Positions 9,910 through 19,500 of a DNA stretch of 64,000 nucleotides are shown in pieces. Numbering within the stretch: the stretch's first letter is position 1; each line of letters begins with the position of its first letter. Under the pieces are notes generated by a model. That model had not been told where the DNA came from and did not search any database. It saw only the letters and a list, made by a program, of their open reading frames with translations. The translations under genes were made by a program, and so were the position numbers. Origin of the DNA: Hyphomicrobiales bacterium. Lineage in GTDB: Bacteria; Pseudomonadota; Alphaproteobacteria; Rhizobiales; Xanthobacteraceae. The stretch covers positions 1-64,000 of the forward strand of contig JACESF010000002.1 of assembly GCA_013911975.1 (NCBI GenBank). The letters run 5' to 3'.

Positions 9910-10929
9910 TCAGCGCACCGGCATGCCGTATTGCAGGCCGCCATTGTTCCAGAGGTTGTTCTGGCCGCGATTGATGGCGAGCGGCGTGGAGGGGCCGAGA
10001 TTGCGGTCGAACACCTCGCCGTAATTGCCCACGTGCTTGACGATGCGGGCGACCCAGTCGTTGGAGATGCCGATGGCCTCGCCGAACTTGCCGTCCGTGC
10101 CGAGCAGGCGCTTGATCTCCGGATTGGCGGTGGAGCCCATCTGGTCCACGTTCTTGGAGTTCACGCCCAGTTCCTCGGCGTCGAGCATGGCGAAATAGAC
10201 CCACTTCACGAGGTCGAACCACTGGTCGTCGCCCTGGCGCACCAGCGGGCCGAGGGGCTCCTTGGAGATCACCTGCTGCAGCACCATGTGGTCCGCCGCG
10301 TTGGTGAGCTTGAGCCGCACCGCGTAGAGCTGGGACTGGTCGGCCGTGAAGGCGTCGCAGCGGCCGGAATCATAGGCCTTGATGGTCTCGTCGATGGTCG
10401 CGAAGGCGATCAGCTCGTACTTCAGGTTGTTGGTGCGGAAATAGTCCCCGACATTCAGCTCGTTGGTGGTGCCGGTCTGCACGCAGATGGAGGCGCCGTT
10501 CAGGTCGGAGACCGACTTCAGGTTCAGCGACTTGCGCACCATGAAGCCCTGGCCGTCATAATACATGACGCCGGCGAAGTTGAAGCCGAGCGTGGTGTCG
10601 CGCGACATGGTCCAGGTGGTGTTGCGCGACAGGACGTCGATGGCACCGGACTGGAGGGCGGTGAAGCGGTCCTTCGCCGAGAGCGGCGAGAACTTCACCT
10701 TGGTGGGATCGTTGAAGATCGCCGCCGCGATGGCGCGACAGAAATCCACATCGAGGCCGGCCCAATTGCCCTTGTCGTCCGGGTTGGAGAAGCCGGGCAG
10801 ACCCTGGGAGACGCCGCAATTCAGGGCGCCCCGGGCCTTCACGTCGTCGAGCGTCGCCGCACCGGCGGCGGTGGCGCCCATGGCGAGCATGCCGGCGGCA
10901 AGCAGGAAGTGTTTGAATGTCCGTGACAT
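9910..10929 (-). CDS. aapJ: General L-amino acid ABC transporter, periplasmic binding protein
   Basis: 339 residues with a signal peptide (FKHFLLAAGMLAMGATAAG, cleavage near AGA-ATLD). The mature part is a type II periplasmic binding fold: LDDVKARGALNCGVSQGLPG, WAGLDVDFCRAIAAA, LSRNTTWTMSRD and a Gly-Asn-rich C-terminus (NNGGLQYGMPVR) typical of AapJ. It captures a broad range of L-amino acids and hands them to AapQM. The start ATG at 10929 is chosen because the signal peptide begins there. Thirty upstream in-frame codons are not part of the family. It is the first gene of the operon, divergent from metC with 161 bases between them. Confidence 0.95.
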   Translation of the reverse strand: MSRTFKHFLLAAGMLAMGATAAGAATLDDVKARGALNCGVSQGLPGFSNPDDKGNWAGLDVDFCRAIAAAIFNDPTKVKFSPLSAKDRFTALQSGAIDVLSRNTTWTMSRDTTLGFNFAGVMYYDGQGFMVRKSLNLKSVSDLNGASICVQTGTTNELNVGDYFRTNNLKYELIAFATIDETIKAYDSGRCDAFTADQSQLYAVRLKLTNAADHMVLQQVISKEPLGPLVRQGDDQWFDLVKWVYFAMLDAEELGVNSKNVDQMGSTANPEIKRLLGTDGKFGEAIGISNDWVARIVKHVGNYGEVFDRNLGPSTPLAINRGQNNLWNNGGLQYGMPVR

Positions 10930-11029
10930 AGTTTCTGCGCTCCCAAGCCAGCCCCGACGATCTCCGCCCGCCCCGCGGGTCGACGCCGTCGTCCGGGACG
11001 TCGTATGCATGTATCTCATTCGGTTGCGG

Positions 11030-11053
11030 GCGGACGGTCAATAGTGCGTCCGC
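11030..11053. promoter_or_regulatory. Inverted repeat upstream of metC
   Basis: Perfect 7-base arms (GCGGACG 11030-11036, CGTCCGC 11047-11053) with a 10-base AT-richer spacer lie 38 bases before the metC start, in the metC/aapJ divergent region. It could be an operator or a 5'-leader hairpin. No known riboswitch was recognised. Confidence 0.3.
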
Positions 11054-11090
11054 GCGTTCAACACCCTATCCTTGTGCCTGGGAGTTCGCG

Positions 11091-12272
11091 ATGAAAGCCC
11101 CCGCCCCCGGAACCGCGTATGCGCCCGAAACCGAAGTCGTGCGCCTGGGCCGGGACCCGTTCCGTTTCGACGGCTTCGTGAACCCCCCGGTGGTGCGCGG
11201 CTCCACCGTGCTCTCGCCCACCTATGACGATCTCGTGAACCACCGTGGGCGCTACAGCTACGGGCGGCGGGGCAACCCCACCAGCGAGGCGCTGGAAAGC
11301 GCCCTCTCGGCCCTGGAGGGCGCGGACGGCACGGTTCTCACCCCCTCGGGCCTGTCGGCGGTGTCGGTGGCGCTGCTCTCCGTGCTGAAGGCGGGCGACC
11401 ACCTGCTCATGACGGACAGCGCCTACAACCCGACCCGGCGCATCTGCGACGGCGTGCTGAAGCGGTCCGGCGTCGAGGTCACCTATTACGATCCCCTCGT
11501 GGGCGGGGGAATCGCCGACCTCGTGCGGGAAAATACCCGCGCCATCTTCATGGAATCACCCGGCTCCCAGAGCCTGGAGGTGCAGGACGTGCCCGCCATC
11601 GTCGCGGTGGCGCAGGCCCGGGGAATCACCACCCTCATCGACAACACCTGGGCGACGCCGCTCTATTTCAAGCCGCTCGCCCACGGGGTCGATGTCTCCA
11701 TCATGGCGGGCACGAAATATCTCTCCGGCCATGCGGACCTGAATATCGGCACCATCGCCGCCAAGGGCCGGGCCTGGAAGCAGGTGATCGGCACCCATGG
11801 GGACATGGGCATTTGCGTGAGCCCGGACGATGCGGCGCTCGGCGCGCGGGGCCTGCGCACCATGGCGGTGCGGCTGGAGCGGCACTGGCAATCGGGCCTG
11901 GAGGTGGCGCGCTGGCTGCAGGCGCAGCCGCAGGTGTCCCGGGTCATCCATCCCGCTTTGGAAGGGGATGCGGGCCACGCTTTGTGGGCGCGCGACTTCA
12001 CCGGCGCGTCCGGCCTGTTCTCCGCCATCCTGAAGCCGGTGCCGGAGCCCGCCTTTGCGGCCTTCTTCGATTCGCTGGCCCTGTTCGGCATGGGCTATTC
12101 GTGGGGCGGCTTCGAAAGCCTCGTCATCCCCTTCGATTGCTCCAGCTACCGCACCGCCACGCGCTGGCAGCCGGAAGGCCCGGCCATCCGCCTGCATGTG
12201 GGCCTGGAGGCGCCGGGCGACCTCATCGCCGACCTCGCCCAGGGCTTCGCCCGCATGGACGCTCCGGCCTGA
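11091..12272 (+). CDS. metC: Cystathionine beta-lyase (PLP-dependent)
   Basis: 393 residues. It cleaves cystathionine to homocysteine, ammonia and pyruvate in methionine synthesis. It belongs to the Cys/Met-metabolism PLP family (AAT fold I). Visible motifs: SYGRRGNPT (~57), TPSGLSAVSVAL (~83-94), TLIDNTWATPLYFKPL (~183), and the PLP lysine in SIMAGTKYLSGHADLNIG (~209). The C-terminal GYSWGGFESLVIP favours beta-lyase over gamma-synthase. GGGAGTTCGCG precedes the ATG at 11091. It stands as a single gene and ends 16 bases from the convergent LAB_N gene. Confidence 0.93.
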   Translation: MKAPAPGTAYAPETEVVRLGRDPFRFDGFVNPPVVRGSTVLSPTYDDLVNHRGRYSYGRRGNPTSEALESALSALEGADGTVLTPSGLSAVSVALLSVLKAGDHLLMTDSAYNPTRRICDGVLKRSGVEVTYYDPLVGGGIADLVRENTRAIFMESPGSQSLEVQDVPAIVAVAQARGITTLIDNTWATPLYFKPLAHGVDVSIMAGTKYLSGHADLNIGTIAAKGRAWKQVIGTHGDMGICVSPDDAALGARGLRTMAVRLERHWQSGLEVARWLQAQPQVSRVIHPALEGDAGHALWARDFTGASGLFSAILKPVPEPAFAAFFDSLALFGMGYSWGGFESLVIPFDCSSYRTATRWQPEGPAIRLHVGLEAPGDLIADLAQGFARMDAPA

Positions 12273-12288
12273 CGACCGGCGAGCGGCG

Positions 12289-12624
12289 TCAGACGGCCTT
12301 GGCCCGGTTCTCGCGCCGCTCCCGCAGGGCGAATTGCAGGTTGCGGATATAGATGAAGGTGGACAGCGCCTGACCGGCGATGAAGACCGGGTCGCGGCGA
12401 TAGATGGCATAGACCAGCAGCAGCGTCCCGCCGCCGAGCGAGAAGGTCCAGAAGGCGAAGGGGATGACGCTGCGCCCTGCCCGCTCGCTGGCGAGCCACT
12501 GCACCACGAAGCGCATGGTGAACATGAACTGGGCCACGAAGCCCAGGATCACCCAGCCGTCGATCTGGGTGATGAAGACGTCGTGCAGGTAATCGCCGAC
12601 GGTGTTCGCGAGATCAATGAGCAT
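12289..12624 (-). CDS. Stand-alone lipid-A-disaccharide synthase N-terminal domain (LAB_N) membrane protein
   Basis: 111 residues, three hydrophobic segments (~24-44, ~57-78, ~80-98). The pattern GFVAQFMFTMRFVVQWLASE and SVIPFAFWTFSLGGGTLLL is that of the LAB_N (lipid A biosynthesis, N-terminal) family, named after a domain fused to LpxB in some bacteria and found alone beside GT2 glycosyltransferases in many. Its biochemical role is not established. The start ATG at 12624 overlaps the end of the GT2 gene by 11 bases, and it is the last of the four-gene cassette. The context points to membrane sugar transfer, possibly as a flippase-like or accessory subunit (inference). Confidence 0.88.
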   Translation of the reverse strand: MLIDLANTVGDYLHDVFITQIDGWVILGFVAQFMFTMRFVVQWLASERAGRSVIPFAFWTFSLGGGTLLLVYAIYRRDPVFIAGQALSTFIYIRNLQFALRERRENRAKAV

Positions 12625-13372
12625 CCGGGTACACCTTCACGACCTTTTGCACGTTGCGCCGGCGCAGCAGCCACCACACGCCCAGCATGTCCCCGATGCC
12701 CACCCAGAGACGGTTCCAGAAGCCGTATTTGGACACGCCGTGCCAGCGGGCGCGGTCCACCACGGGATAGGTCAGCACCTCGTATCCCTCCCGCGCCACC
12801 AGCGCGGGGGTGAAGCGGTGCAGGGCCTCGAAATGCGGCAGGCGCAGATAGATGTCGCGGCGCACCACCTTGAGGCCGCAGCCTGTGTCCTTGGTGCCGT
12901 CGCGCAGCAGGGCGCGGCGCACGTAATTGGCCGAGCGGGACTGCACCTTCTTGAACAGCGTGTCCTGCCGCCCCTGGCGCTCGCCCTGCACCATGCCGGC
13001 CCGGGGGCCGGCCTTGTCCAGCAGGTCCACCATCTTGGGCAGGTAGGCCGGGTTGTTCTGGCCGTCGCCGTCCAGCAGCAGCAGGATCTCGCCCCGCGCC
13101 GCCCAGGCGCCGGAGGCGACGCCCGCCGACTTCCCGCAGGAGCGCTCATGGGTCAGCACGCGCAGGTGGGGACGACCGGCGGCGGCCTCCACCAGGCGTT
13201 CGGCGGTGCCGTCCGTGGAGCCGTCGTCCACGAAGATCAGCTCGTAGCCGATCGGCAGCAGCGCGGCGTCCAGCTCAGCCACGAGGGGCAGAATGTTGTC
13301 CACCTCATCGCGCACGGCGATGATCACGGACAGGCGCACGGAAGCGGGCGCGCCGGAAGCGGATAGGGTCAA
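12614..13372 (-). CDS. Family 2 glycosyltransferase, polyprenyl-phosphate mannosyltransferase-like
   Basis: 252 residues beginning at TTG 13372. The open frame runs far upstream but that part is antisense-frame noise within the PAP2 gene. The TTG overlaps the PAP2 stop (TTGA) and has GAAGAGG at 7-9 bases. GT-A fold: VRLSVIIAVRDEVDNI (~13), YELIFVDDGSTDGTAE (~42), LLLLDGDGQNNPA (DxD-like, ~92) and TKDTGCGLKVVRRD (~137). No long C-terminal membrane pair, so it is a cytosolic-face enzyme. It probably charges undecaprenyl phosphate with a sugar for the GT39 enzyme of the same operon (inference from family and context). Confidence 0.88.
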   Translation of the reverse strand: MTLSASGAPASVRLSVIIAVRDEVDNILPLVAELDAALLPIGYELIFVDDGSTDGTAERLVEAAAGRPHLRVLTHERSCGKSAGVASGAWAARGEILLLLDGDGQNNPAYLPKMVDLLDKAGPRAGMVQGERQGRQDTLFKKVQSRSANYVRRALLRDGTKDTGCGLKVVRRDIYLRLPHFEALHRFTPALVAREGYEVLTYPVVDRARWHGVSKYGFWNRLWVGIGDMLGVWWLLRRRNVQKVVKVYPDAH

Positions 13373-14244
13373 GATCGAGCCTCTTCGAGGGCGGGCCGCG
13401 CCGCGGCCGGCGCCAGAAGGCGCGCGAGCCGCCGCGGGGACGGCCCGGGCATGGGTGAAATAGCGCCGTCCGACGCAACAGAGAAGACGATGCGACGCGC
13501 GGCGAACGCCTTCACCATGAGAAGGACGAAGACCGTGGCGACGGCGCCGCCCGCCAGCACATCGCTGGGATAGTGCGAGCCCAGCACCACCCGCGAGGAC
13601 GCCACCAGCACCGCCAGCAGCACCAGCGGCACGCGGGCGCGCGGAAACAGCGCGGCGAAGGCCACCGCCGTGGAGAACACCACCGCGCTGTGCCCGGAGG
13701 GAAAGCTTGCGAAGCTCGCCTTCAGGGCCAGCCAGTCGAAGGTGAACTGGGGATGCGGGCCGGCCATGTGCATGGCCACGTGGGGCCGGGCCCGGCCGAG
13801 CAGATATTTCAGCACCAGGACGACCAGCCCCGCCCCGGCGATGGAGATGAACAGGAAGCCGACCCGGGCGGCAGCCGCCGCCGCGATGCGCCGCCCCACG
13901 GAATCGAGGCGCGGCATCACGCCGAACAGCAGGAGGAGGCAGAGGCCGATGGGCCACAGCACGACGCCGCCGAGGCCGAGGTCCGTGATGCGCTCGAAGA
14001 AGCGGACCACTTCCAGCGGCAGGTTGCCCCGCAGGCCCGGCGTCAGCGGATCGAGCAGGATCATGGACGCGGCGACCAGGCTCGCCACCAGGATGCCCAG
14101 GGCGACCAGCTCCACGAGGCCCGCCGTGCCGATCCGCGGCCGGGGCGCGCGCACGGGACGGCGCCACAGATAGCGCCACCCGGCCGCGAGACCTCCCAGG
14201 GCCGCGCTCACGCCGGCACCGAAGGCGGCGGCGCGGCCGCTCAC
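13369..14244 (-). CDS. PAP2-family membrane phosphatase
   Basis: 291 residues with about six membrane helices. The three phosphatase motifs are intact: KYLLGRARP (~146-154), PSGHS (~182-186) and SRVVLGSHYPSDV (~220-232). The family dephosphorylates lipid phosphates at the periplasmic face, e.g. undecaprenyl pyrophosphate or lipid A phosphates (LpxE/LpxF). In this operon it may recycle the lipid carrier or clear a lipid A phosphate before sugar addition, but the substrate cannot be read from sequence. It overlaps the GT39 gene by 4 bases (ATGA) and the GT2 gene by 4 bases (TTGA), so all three are coupled. Confidence 0.88.
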   Translation of the reverse strand: MSGRAAAFGAGVSAALGGLAAGWRYLWRRPVRAPRPRIGTAGLVELVALGILVASLVAASMILLDPLTPGLRGNLPLEVVRFFERITDLGLGGVVLWPIGLCLLLLFGVMPRLDSVGRRIAAAAAARVGFLFISIAGAGLVVLVLKYLLGRARPHVAMHMAGPHPQFTFDWLALKASFASFPSGHSAVVFSTAVAFAALFPRARVPLVLLAVLVASSRVVLGSHYPSDVLAGGAVATVFVLLMVKAFAARRIVFSVASDGAISPMPGPSPRRLARLLAPAAARPALEEARS

Positions 14245-15974
14245 GGATTGACCTCCACCGGCCTGAAGACCGTAATCACCACGTTGCGCCCGCCATTATA
14301 GGTGAAGCCCGAAATGCTCGAGGCCGCCTTATAGCGCAGGCCGATCTCCCGCGCGCGCTGCTCGAACAGGGGCACCATGTTGGCGCCGACGAAGGCCATG
14401 CACCCGCCCTGCTTCAGCAGGTCCGCCGCCTGGACGGGGTCGGTGAACTGGAGGTCGGTGCCCACCAGGAAGGCGAGGCTCGGCTCCTGGTAGGGAACCG
14501 TGGCGATGGCCCCGGCGGGACACCCAACCTCGCGCGCCACCTCGGCAAGGCGCTCGGAAATCCAGATCGCCCGCATGTGGGGCAGCAGGAACTGGTAGAC
14601 GCCGATATAAAGCAGCAGCGCGCCGCAGGCGGCCGTGGTGAAGGCCGTGGCCGCGCCCGCCGGACGGAAGCCGAAGGAGGCGCGGAACAGCACATAGATG
14701 GCCAGGGCCAGGAACGGGATGGCGGCGACGCCATAGGCCCAGTCGCCCTTCAGCCAGATGAAGGCGCCGCCCAGCACGACCACGATGACGGTGCCGAGAA
14801 TGCCCCACAGGCCGCGCAAGTCGCCCAGGCGCCGCCCCACCGCATCCACGGCCCCTCGCTCCACCGCCAGCGCGGTGAGGATGGCGAGCGCCGGATAGAG
14901 CGGCAGCACATAATGCGGGAGCTTGGTGGCGGCGATCTCGAACACGAGCCAGCACGGCACCACCAGCGCCAGCAGCAAGCGGACGGGCTTCTCGCGCCGG
15001 TTCTTCCAGGCGAACGGCACCGCCATGGCCACCAGCACCACGGAGGGCCAGAAGGTGCCCCAGACCGCCAGAAGATAAGTGCCCGGCGGGCCCCAATGGC
15101 CTTCGGCGCCCTCGGCCACCTTGCCCAGCATGTCCACGCCCACGGCGTGCTCATAGAACGCGCCGCCGGTGACGAAATAGATGGCGATGAACCAGGGCAG
15201 GCAGAGCAGCAGGCACCACAGCAGGCCGGGCAGCGGCATGAGCGTGCGCATGTAGGCGGCGGACCGGTCGGCGATGGCGAGGACCGCGATGGGCAGCCCC
15301 ACGAACAGGGGCGCGAGCGGCCCCTTCACCAGGATGCCCGCCGCCAGCGCCGTCCAGAACAGGGCCGCGAGGGCGAGATCCCCCTTGGCGGGCGCCGGGC
15401 GCAGATAGGCGCGCGTGAGCGCGGCCATGGAGGCGAGCGTGGTCAAGAGCAGCACCGCGTCCGTCTTGGCGAGGCGCGCCTCCACGCCCAGCAGCACGCA
15501 GCTCGCCATCATGAGCCCGGCGAGGAAGGCGCCGCGCCGCGTGACGAAGCCGAGCGCGGTCCAATAGGTGAGCAGCACCGCGCCGATGGCGGCCAGCAGC
15601 GAGGGGATGCGGTAGAAGGCGATGGTGGTGCGGGCGGACGGGCCCACCAGGGCCTCCGCCGTGGCAACGCTCGCCGCCTGGAGCCAGTAGATGCCCACGG
15701 GCTTCTTGTGGCGCGCCGTCTCCTTGTAGCGGATATCGACGAAGTTCCCGGTCTCCAGCATCTGCTTGGTGGCCTGGGAAAAGCGCGCCTCGTCGCGGTC
15801 GATGGGCGAGATGGAGGCGAAGCCGGGCAGGAAGGCGATGAGCGCCACCAGCACGAGCAGGAGGCTCGCGCGGCGATGCGAGGCGCTGGCGAAATCCAAG
15901 CCACGCGCTGCATAGTCCAGCAGCGACGTTCGGGAGGCCGGGCGTGCGCTACCGGCGGGCTCGGAGAGGGCCAT
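14241..15974 (-). CDS. ArnT-like integral membrane glycosyltransferase (GT39/PMT family)
   Basis: 577 residues, about twelve membrane helices. The first periplasmic loop has PIDRDEARFSQATKQMLETG (~53-70), with the acidic DE pair needed for lipid-linked sugar transfer, followed by the KPVGIYWLQAA helix. ArnT and relatives move a sugar from an undecaprenyl carrier to lipid A or protein at the outer face of the inner membrane. The start ATG at 15974 is chosen at MALSEPAGSA because 37 upstream codons lack similarity. It is the first gene of the cassette GT39-PAP2-GT2-LAB_N. No aminoarabinose synthesis genes (arnA/B) are present, so the donor sugar is unlikely to be L-Ara4N made here. Confidence 0.88.
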   Translation of the reverse strand: MALSEPAGSARPASRTSLLDYAARGLDFASASHRRASLLLVLVALIAFLPGFASISPIDRDEARFSQATKQMLETGNFVDIRYKETARHKKPVGIYWLQAASVATAEALVGPSARTTIAFYRIPSLLAAIGAVLLTYWTALGFVTRRGAFLAGLMMASCVLLGVEARLAKTDAVLLLTTLASMAALTRAYLRPAPAKGDLALAALFWTALAAGILVKGPLAPLFVGLPIAVLAIADRSAAYMRTLMPLPGLLWCLLLCLPWFIAIYFVTGGAFYEHAVGVDMLGKVAEGAEGHWGPPGTYLLAVWGTFWPSVVLVAMAVPFAWKNRREKPVRLLLALVVPCWLVFEIAATKLPHYVLPLYPALAILTALAVERGAVDAVGRRLGDLRGLWGILGTVIVVVLGGAFIWLKGDWAYGVAAIPFLALAIYVLFRASFGFRPAGAATAFTTAACGALLLYIGVYQFLLPHMRAIWISERLAEVAREVGCPAGAIATVPYQEPSLAFLVGTDLQFTDPVQAADLLKQGGCMAFVGANMVPLFEQRAREIGLRYKAASSISGFTYNGGRNVVITVFRPVEVNP

Positions 15975-16164
15975 GCGTGAATTCGGGTCCGGTCGGTTCA
16001 GGGCGCGGGACCATAGCAGAAACGTCCGGTGCGAAAAGATGCCCTGGACCGAAACGCGCCACCTGTTCCCGATCGCGGCGCCCAAGTGCCCAGCGAGGTG
16101 GGCGGAATGATGGCGCGAACCGCATCCGTGCCGCAGGCCGCCCCCGTGCGGCGGCCCTAAGGGC

Positions 16165-16353
16165 CTATTTGGTCAGGATCAGCTTGTCCTGCGCGGTGAG
16201 GCGCAACTGATAGACCTGATCCCCATGGGCGATGGTGATGACCTTCCCCGTGGAAAACAGGTCGCGGCTGTCCAATTGCTCATCCACCATGAAGACCGAC
16301 CGGGCCTTCCCCCGCGACGACCATGCAGCCGGCTTGTGCTCATGCTTCGTCAT
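16165..16353 (-). CDS. hemP: HemP/HmuP-like hemin uptake regulator or protein
   Basis: 62 residues ending in HGDQVYQLRLTAQDKLILTK, the conserved C-terminus of the HemP/HmuP family. In Bradyrhizobium HmuP works with Irr as an activator of heme-uptake genes. The start ATG at 16353 follows an AT-rich segment (16354-16440) that includes TTTAGAA (16412-16418), half of an ICE/Irr-type box, so iron control is plausible but not shown. No heme receptor or ABC transporter is adjacent in the window. Confidence 0.85.
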   Translation of the reverse strand: MTKHEHKPAAWSSRGKARSVFMVDEQLDSRDLFSTGKVITIAHGDQVYQLRLTAQDKLILTK

Positions 16354-16522
16354 TTGAATGACTCCAAATTAAAATGCGTCGAACACTACGACGATGAAGA
16401 TGTCGAGCTACTTTAGAATAACTCAATATTTATCCGAACGATGCTCAACGTCCCCTAATACACATGAATGCGGAAATCAACGCATCGCGGCGCGTCTGAC
16501 GCTGGGGCACACGAAAGCGAAA

Positions 16523-16551
16523 CGGGCGGATGCAGGGTCTGCATCCGCCCG
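16523..16551 (-). terminator. Intrinsic terminator of the RND efflux operon
   Basis: A perfect 13-base stem (16523-16535 with 16539-16551) around a 3-base loop lies 30 bases past the permease stop. On the transcribed (minus) strand it is followed by TTTCGCTTT. This is one of the longest perfect hairpins in the window. Confidence 0.8.
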
Positions 16552-16580
16552 TCGGCATCAGGTTTCGGGAAAAGCGGCGC

Positions 16581-19500
16581 CTATTCGGCCGGGTGCGGGG
16601 CCGGGCGCGTCTCGCTGGACTCCCCGCCCACGGCCTTGGTCACCATGCGGTCGAAGCGGTCCAGGTAGAGATAGACCACGGGGGTGATGTAGAGCGTCAG
16701 CACCTGCGACACGAGCAGGCCGCCCACCACCGCGATTCCCAGGGGCTGGCGCAGCTCCGCCCCTGCCCCGCCGCCGAGCGCGATGGGCAGCACGCCGAAG
16801 ATGGCGGCGAGCGTGGTCATCATGATGGGCCGGAAGCGCAGCAGGCAGGCTTCGCGGATGGCGTCCTGCGCGTCAGCACCCTCGCGCCGTCGTTCCAGCG
16901 CGAAGTCGATCATCATGATCGCGTTCTTCTTCACGATGCCCACCAGCATGATGATGCCGATGAGGGCGATCACCGACAGCTCCATGTTGAACACCATGAG
17001 CGTCAGCAGCGCGCCGATGCCCGCGGACGGCAGGCCGGACAGGATGGTCAGCGGGTGGACGAAGCTCTCATACAGGATGCCGAGCACGATATAGATCACC
17101 ACCACCGCCGCCAGGATCAGCAAGGGCTGGTTGGACAGCGAATCCTGGAACACCTGCGCGGTGCCCTGGAAGCCGGTGTTGATGGAGGCCGGGAGGTTCG
17201 CCTGCCGCTCCGCAGTGCCGATGGCGTCCACCGCCTGCCCCAGCGAGACGCCGGGCGCGAGGTTGAAGGAGATGGTGACGGCCGGCTGCTGCTGCTGGTG
17301 GGCGATCTGAAGGGGCCCGACGGTGCGGGTGATGTCCGCCACCGTCTCCAGCGGCACCACGGCGCCGCTGGACGTGCGCAGATAGACGCGGCCGAGGTCG
17401 GTGGCATCCTGCTGGAAGCGCGGCTGCGCCTCCACGATCACCGCATACTGGTTCGTCGGCGTGTAGAGGGTCGCGATCTGGCGCGTGCCGAACTGGGTGT
17501 AGAGGGCATTGCGCAACTGCTCCTCGGTGATGCCGAGCGCGGCGGCCTTGTCCTTCTCCAGGTTGATGGTGAGCTGCGGATTGGTGATCTGCAGGTCGGA
17601 CGTCACGTCGCGCAATTGCGGCAAAGCGGTGAGCCGGTCCTCCATGGCGGTGGCGGCGGGATAGAGGGCCTGCGAATCCGAGCTTTGCAGCGTGTACTGG
17701 AACTGGCTCTTGGAGGCGACGCCGCCAATATTGATGTTCTGAACGGGCTGGAAGAACACCTTCACGCCGGGAATGCCGGAGACCCGCTTGCGCAGGTCCT
17801 GGATGATGTTGAACGCGCTCGGCCGCCCTTCCGACTGGGGCTTGAGGGCGATGAACATGCGCCCGCTGTTCGTGGTTCGGCTGACGCCCGTGGCGCCCGC
17901 CGTGGACACGAGGTAGGCGACGTTGGGATCGCCGCGCACCGCGTCCGCCACCGCCTTCTGCCGCTCCACCATGCCGTCGAAGGAGATGTCGGTGGCCGCC
18001 TCCACCGTCCCGGTGATGAAGCCGGTATCCTCCGTGGGGAAGAAGCCCTTGGGCACGATCACGTAGAGATAAACGGCGAGCCCCATGGTCGCGAAGGTGA
18101 CCGCCAGCATGAAGGGCCGGTGGCGCAGCACGAAGTCCAGGCTGATGCGATAGCCCGCGAGCCACGCGTCGAACACCCGCTCGCTGGCCCGGAAGAAGAC
18201 GTTCGGTCGCTTGGAATGGTCCACCGGCTTCAGCAGCCGGGCGCACAGCATGGGCGTCAGCGTCAGGGAGACGAAGCCGGACACGAGGATGGCGACGGAG
18301 ATGGTCACCGCGAACTCGCGGAACACCCGTCCCACGACGCCGCCCATGAACAGGACGGGGATGAACACCGCCACCAGGGACAGGGTCATGGAGATGATGG
18401 TGAAGCCAATCTCCCGCGCGCCCAATATGGCCGCCTTGAAGGGCCGCTCGCCGTTCTCGATGTGGCGATAGATGTTCTCCAGCACCACGATGGCGTCGTC
18501 CACCACGAAGCCCACGCACAGCGTCAGGGCCAGCAGGGTCATGTTGTTGATGGAGAAGTCCAGCACCCACATGGCCGCGAAGGTGGCGACGATGGAGAGC
18601 GGCAGGGCCAGGGACGGGATGATGGTGGCCCGCACGTTCCGCAGGAACAGGAAGATCACCAGAACCACCAGCACCACCGCTTCCAGCAACGTCTTCTGGA
18701 CGTCCGCCACCGCGTCGCGCACGGAGCGGGAGCGGTCGTTCAGCACTTCGATGCTGACGGAGGGGGGAAGCTGGGCGCGATACTGGTCGAGATGGCCGCG
18801 CACCTCGTCCACAACCGCCACCGTATTGGCCTCGGGCTGGCGCACCACCGCCAGCACGATGGCGCGGTTGTCGTTGAACCAGCTCGCGACCCTCTCGTTC
18901 TCCACGCCGTCGGTCACGCGGGCGATCTCGTCGAGCCGCACCGGCGCGCCGTTGCGCCAGGCGACGACGATGCGCCGGAACGGCTCGGCGGTGGCCTTCG
19001 CCGTGCCCATGTCGATGGTGAGGTTCTGGCGAGGGCCGGACAATTGGCCGATGGGCGTGTTGGACGCCGCCGCCTGCACCGCGCCCTGGATGTCACTGGC
19101 CGAAATGTTCCGCACGCCCGCCGCCGCGGGGTCCACGCGGATGCGCACGGCGTATTTCTGCGTGCCGTAGATCTGCACCTGCGCCACGCCGGGAAGCTGG
19201 GAGATCTGCTGGCCGAGAATGGTGTCGGCATATTCATTGACGGTGGAGAGCGGCAGCGTGTCGGACGAAATGGCCAGCAGGATCACCGGGGCGTCGGCCG
19301 GATTGACCTTCCGGAAGCTGGGCGGCGTGGTCATCTCGTCCGGCAATTGCCGCTGCGCCACCGACAAGGCGGACTGAACGTCCAGCGCGGCATCGTCGAT
19401 GTTGCGGGAGAGGTCGAACTGCACCGTGATGGAGGTGGAGCCCTGGGTGCTGGACGAAGTGAGCGAGGAAATGCCGGAAATGGTCGCGAGCTGGCGCTCG

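Noticed and set aside
11054..11090. SAM-type riboswitch before metC
   Set aside because: The leader is too short and lacks SAM-II or other riboswitch consensus pieces.
13373..14179. N-terminal extension of the GT2 glycosyltransferase frame across the PAP2 gene
   Set aside because: The extension reads as Arg/Gly/Ala-rich noise in an alternative frame of the PAP2 gene. The GT-A fold starts just after TTG 13372.
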